Positions 1-3,600 of a stretch of 5,968 nucleotides of DNA are shown one piece after another. Position 1 is the first letter of the stretch. Each line of letters begins with the position of its first letter. The notes below the pieces were generated by a model that worked only from the letters and a program-made list of their open reading frames with translations, did no database searches and was not told where the DNA came from. Source of the DNA: Candidatus Omnitrophota bacterium (GTDB lineage: Bacteria; Omnitrophota; Gorgyraeia; 2-02-FULL-51-18); the NCBI GenBank assembly GCA_023247935.1, contig JAHFFM010000124.1, positions 1 to 5,968 of the forward strand, given 5' to 3'. Position numbers and translations under genes: made by a program.

Positions 1-210
1 GAGGTTCCGTTGGTGGATGCCTCCGGGGTTTATGCCATGAGCCGTTTTTACAAAGCCTGTCAAAAACGGCAGGTCAAGCTGGTCGTTTGCGGCATAGGGC
101 ACCGTCCCTTGAAGGCCCTCAAAAACAGCGGACTGTATGAGGCCATCGGCAGCGAGAATTTTGTTCAAAACATCCACGAAGCTTTGCAGCGCGCCAAGAC
201 TTTTCTCTAA
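1..210 (+). CDS. SulP-family anion transporter, C-terminal STAS domain (5' end missing)
   Basis: This is the last 69 codons of a gene that enters from the left edge and ends at TAA 208-210. The frame is open from base 1, so any start inside the window, such as TTG at 10, is artificial. The sequence carries the STAS hallmark VDASG (residues 5-9 of the fragment), a helix, the strand KLVVCGIG, then PLKALKNSGL and AIGSENF with a closing helix HEALQRA. That order is typical of the cytoplasmic STAS tail of SulP sulfate, bicarbonate and other anion permeases, which regulates or stabilises the membrane transporter. A free-standing STAS protein of the anti-sigma-factor-antagonist type is the alternative, but the tail (IG.EN....I.EAL..A) is more like SulP. 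No membrane segments are visible because they would lie upstream. It is unrelated in style to the giant gene downstream, from which about 300 bases separate it. Confidence 0.8.
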   Translation, partial: EVPLVDASGVYAMSRFYKACQKRQVKLVVCGIGHRPLKALKNSGLYEAIGSENFVQNIHEALQRAKTFL

Positions 211-310
211 ATTCCGGCCATTCAGTCCCCCTGAATTTCAATAAATGCATGGCATAATATAATTATGATTAAAATTGTATATTTTATTTAATTATTTTAT
301 AAGGTGATTT

Positions 311-355
311 GTGAAGAACAGAGCTCCAAACTGCTTCCAATCGATCCCATTTTGA
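311..355 (+). CDS. Possible 14-codon leader peptide
   Basis: A GTG start at 311 has a good Shine-Dalgarno sequence, AAGGTG at 301-306, four bases upstream. It opens a 14-codon frame, MKNRAPNCFQSIPF, closed by TGA 353-355. A TATAAT box lies about 50 bases upstream of the start. A short hairpin and AT-rich stretch follow before the giant gene, an arrangement seen in translational or transcriptional attenuators. There is no run of one regulatory amino acid, so no specific attenuation signal can be named. Such a short ORF can easily arise by chance in intergenic sequence, so this is a weak call. Confidence 0.15.
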   Translation: MKNRAPNCFQSIPF

Positions 356-401
356 GCCGGGAAATACGACCGGACCCGATAGACTGGGCGGGTTGTTAAA
401 A

Positions 402-421
402 TTGATTAAATTTGATTAAAT
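402..421 (+). repeat. Perfect tandem 10-bp repeat (TTGATTAAAT x2)
   Basis: TTGATTAAAT occurs twice head to tail at 402-411 and 412-421, followed by TG. A related TTGTTAAAA stretch sits just upstream at 393-401. The repeat unit is about one helical turn, and the array ends a few bases before the -35-like box of the candidate promoter. This fits a regulator binding site or an UP-element-like AT tract. Function is inferred only from position and periodicity. Confidence 0.45.
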
Positions 422-427
422 TGTCCT

Positions 428-458
428 CTGACAAATATTTGATTTCTTCCATTATATA
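428..458 (+). promoter_or_regulatory. Candidate sigma-70-like promoter of the giant gene
   Basis: CTGACA at 428-433 matches the TTGACA -35 box at five of six positions. TATATA at 453-458 (or TTATAT at 452-457) could serve as the -10 box with a spacer of 19 or 18 bases. It would give a 5' untranslated leader of roughly 40 bases before the start of the giant gene. The spacer is longer than the ideal 17, and promoter consensus in this phylum is not known to me, so confidence is low. Confidence 0.35.
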
Positions 459-498
459 AGGCAAAATTTCCCTACGTAAATGACACTTGCTAACGCCC

Positions 499-504
499 GA
501 GGTG
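499..504 (+). promoter_or_regulatory. Ribosome binding site that decides the giant-gene start
   Basis: GAGGTG at 499-504 is the only good Shine-Dalgarno sequence near the start. Counted from GAGG (499-502), TTG at 508 has a five-base spacer, which is good. The in-frame GTG at 502 would overlap the site itself, and TTG at 487 has no site. No in-frame ATG occurs before the signal peptide ends, so a non-ATG start is required if the signal peptide is real. Confidence 0.5.
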
Positions 505-507
505 TGC

Positions 508-609
508 TTGGTTATTAAGCCGAAAAATAAAAGCATTTATAATCCGTTCTTGAGAGCCGTTTCTTCGGTTCTGCTGCTGGCCTTTGTGTGCCAGGACATC
601 GCGCACGCA
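508..609 (+). other. Sec signal peptide of the giant protein
   Basis: The first 34 residues have a basic N-region (IKPKNKSIYNPFLR), a hydrophobic core (AVSSVLLLAFV) and a signal-peptidase I type end AHA followed by Asp-Pro, with the predicted cut after base 609. The Cys in the core (AFVC) is not preceded by a lipobox, so a lipoprotein is unlikely. This predicts export across the inner membrane. If it is not cut, the protein would instead be anchored with its bulk outside. Confidence 0.75.
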
Positions 610-3600
610 GATCCGGAGATCAAGCTGGCTTTGCCATCGTTTGCCGCGCCCTTGCGGCTCGAACTTCCTGAATCGGTGGCGAGAGTAGAAGACGCTTATC
701 GGATCCCCCTGGGCGGTCTTGGGGGCAATGAAAAGATCGTCTATCTCATTCAGGACGCCCACACCAATCCTTCGGCGCAGGTCAATATCTCCAAAACGCT
801 CGAGATCCTTCTTGAAAAAGAAAAGATCCGGACGGTCTACCTTGAAGGCGGTTTCGGTGACGTGTCGCTGAACGGTTTCAGACCCAAGGCCGGCCTGGAA
901 CAAAGAAAGCAAATCGGCATGAAATATCTCCGCAAGGGCGAGCTTTCCGGTGCGGAATATCTGAGCCTGACCTCCGACGCGGATTTTAGCCTGTGGGGCG
1001 TGGAAGATGAGAAGCTCTACTGGAATTCGCTTGAGGTGTACCGTTCCGTCGCCAAGAATAGGGAAAGATTCAAGGAGTATCTTGCCAAAGTGCGCCGCAC
1101 GGTCGAAGAGCTTAAACCCGAAATACTGAACCCGCCCCTGCGCACCTTCGATGCGATGCGTGAAGAGTTTATGGACGGCAAAGTTCCTTGGACGGATTAT
1201 TTTGAGCAGTTGCAGCGCCGCGCAAAATGGTTTGGTCTGTCGCTCGGGAAATATTCCCAGCTGGACCACATGAAAGAATTGAAAAAGATGGAAGGGGCCA
1301 TTGACTTCACCAAAGCCAATGAAGAGGCCTCGCGCGCCATGCACTCATTATCACCAGCCGATCTAAAAGATCTTCAAGAAGCCGCTTCCGGCCGCAAGGC
1401 GGACAAGGTTTCCTCGCAGACCCGGACGTCACCCGCCGCTTTTTATCTGGCTCTGGAGGAAAAACTGGCGCCGGGATCTCAAACTAAATTTCCCGAGCTT
1501 TTCAAATACTTCGATTATCTCAAAGAGTCGGACAAATTAGACCCCTCAAAATTGATTGCCGAGCAAAAAGAGCTTGAAAAAGAGATCATTGGCTTGCTGA
1601 CCATGAACAACGAAGAGACTCGCCTGTTGGAAATTTTGAAAGCCGTCCGGGATCTTGACGCGATGCTGGACTTGACCCTGCTGCCTGAGAATTATCATGA
1701 AATCGAACAAAATGCGAACGCGTATGACATCAAAGAGATTACGGGTTTCTTGAACCGCGAGATCGCGGAGCTTGAGGAACACTACGACCGAGCGATATTT
1801 TTGGACAAGGACTTTGACGAGGTCGTTCGAGGTGCGAAAGAATTTTACCGTCTTACCCGCGAAAGGGACGAAGCGTTCACAGCCTCGCTTCTTAAGGCGA
1901 TGGACGAGCGGCAGGAGTCCAAAGCAGCGCTGGTCACGGGCGGATATCACAGCCCGAACCTCAAAGCGCTGCTCAAAAGCAAGAACATCTCTTTTATTTC
2001 CGTGACACCGCAGATTTTGAATGAGACGAACACCGAGCGGTATGAAAAATTGCTCTTGGGGCAAAAGAGGCCGGCGACCATCGACCCACTCCCTGTCATT
2101 GAAACACAAGGTGTCATTGCGAGCTCGCGCAGCGAGCGAAGCAATCTGAGCTCAATCGACAAACTTGCAGTTTTGGCGGTACTGAGCCGGACAGACGCAA
2201 CTCTATTAAATCGTACCCAGTTGGCCGTTGAACTCCAATCCAGCGATCGTTCAATTCCAGAATCAGCGAATGTTCCGTTGCTGGCCGCCAAAAAACGTCA
2301 AAAAACGAGCGAGTCTTTTTGGCACAAATGGGCTGATGTTTTGCGGCAAACATCGCTGAGTTTCCAACATGCTGGGGCAAGATTGACTCAGAATCTCAGT
2401 ACCGAAATTATGATGAAGTATAGCGAAGGGCTTTATAGCACTCATTCTCAAGAACCAATGATGTTGCTAGAAGATCCTGATACGAGTATTTTTTCTAGGA
2501 TTTCGATAGGTTTTCCTGGGCAGATTTTGGTCGAATCAGGGACCCTGTTTTGTAATTATTTGGTTATTCGTCATCCATTAGGGCCGCTGGCCTCCATCAT
2601 TCATACGTCGAATTATCATTCCGATATTTTTGCCCGGAGAACGATTTTGGAAGCAGTTCAAAAGATGCAAATAGAAATGTCACAGTTTCCACAACTGCTG
2701 GCGAAAGTTTTTAGAACATCTTCAGAATCCAATTTGCTTGAAGCTTACGGGGCGGCCACTGAGAAAATTTTGCTAGGTGCATTGACCGGGTTAAAAATAC
2801 ACACCCTGCCTACGGATGTCCATTCCGTGTGGGGTGGTCTTAATTTTGCTAAATATTTAGTGGATGAAAAATTAATGGTAGGCATGAGAGGACGGGAAAT
2901 TTCAAGGGTTACCCCAGTGACCGATTCGGAAGATTCAAAAAATAAAACTGGCGGCGCGCGGATGAAAGAAAAGGTGTCGGCAGAGGAGGCGGATATCATT
3001 CGTGGGAAAAGAATGCAATTGCTGGACAGAAAAGACGAAGCCGCGCGGTTCCTCCGGGCGAACGAGTATACAAAATTAAAAAAAATCTACAGTGTGGGAA
3101 AAGCCGGAACACCTTTATGGAAAAACCAATACGATGCCGCCCAACGCATCATTCGCACGGCCGAGGAACGGGCCGCCGCTTGGAAAAGCGGCAAACGCAA
3201 CATGGACACACTGCCGAATGACGGCCTCGTTTTCTTGAACCGTCTGATAGGCCAGTGGAGCATGGCGAAAATCAGTGATAATGATTGGGAAAGGTTTGTC
3301 CGTGTTCACACGGAAAATGGAAAGGTGAAGGACAATTCCAAGCGGCGATTTGTAGAACAAATGACGGACGTTCTTGACCAAAGAAGCGGGCAGCAGGATC
3401 CGCTTCATTGGGTTCTGGCCAAAAACACCGATCCGGACCAGGCAGTAAAGGATATCGAGGATCTGTTGGCCATCGGCGCGCGGCTGGCGGGGTTTGTCAT
3501 GAACTCAAAGGCGATTTCTCGACATTGGCCATTCTTTCCGTCTATCTCCGAGTGGGTTTATTCGTCTTCGAGTCATCATCGAGGTGTGGCAACAATGTTT

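Larger units (their letters stand above)
211..507 (+). promoter_or_regulatory. Intergenic leader between the transporter gene and the giant gene
   Basis: These 297 bases hold no convincing full-length gene. Bases 235-300 are extremely AT-rich and contain a perfect TATAAT at 258-263, without a good -35 box 17 bases upstream. A small hairpin (ATTCAG at 220-225 with CTGAAT at 231-236, loop TCCCC) follows the transporter stop but lacks a T-run, so it is at best a weak terminator. Further on come a leader-like mini-ORF (311-355), a possible short hairpin (ACCCG 374-378 with CGGGT 389-393), the tandem 10-bp repeat (402-421) and a candidate promoter (428-458). The region therefore looks like a regulated 5' region of the giant gene, but each element alone is weakly supported. 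Confidence 0.5.

Noticed and set aside
220..236. Hairpin ATTCAG-TCCCC-CTGAAT as a rho-independent terminator of the transporter gene
   Set aside because: The stem is only six base pairs, AT-rich, and is followed by TTCAATAAATG instead of a T-run. It was noted in the intergenic entry but not called as a terminator.
508..609. Lipoprotein signal peptide because of the Cys in the hydrophobic core
   Set aside because: The residues before the Cys are AFV, not a lipobox such as LAG or LSA, and a good signal-peptidase I site (AHA before Asp) follows six residues later.
490..1344. Long minus-strand ORF (284 codons) opposite the start of the giant gene
   Set aside because: It lies wholly opposite the signal peptide and TIKI-like domain, shows no recognisable motif and is rich in the residues expected from antisense of a coding strand. 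The + frame has clear motifs, so this is a shadow.
1546..2451. Overlapping minus-strand ORFs and a + strand ORF at 1772-2005
   Set aside because: They overlap each other in different frames under one continuous coding frame. Residues such as the LRELAMT and DCFARCASS strings come from reading the REP-like palindrome in other frames.
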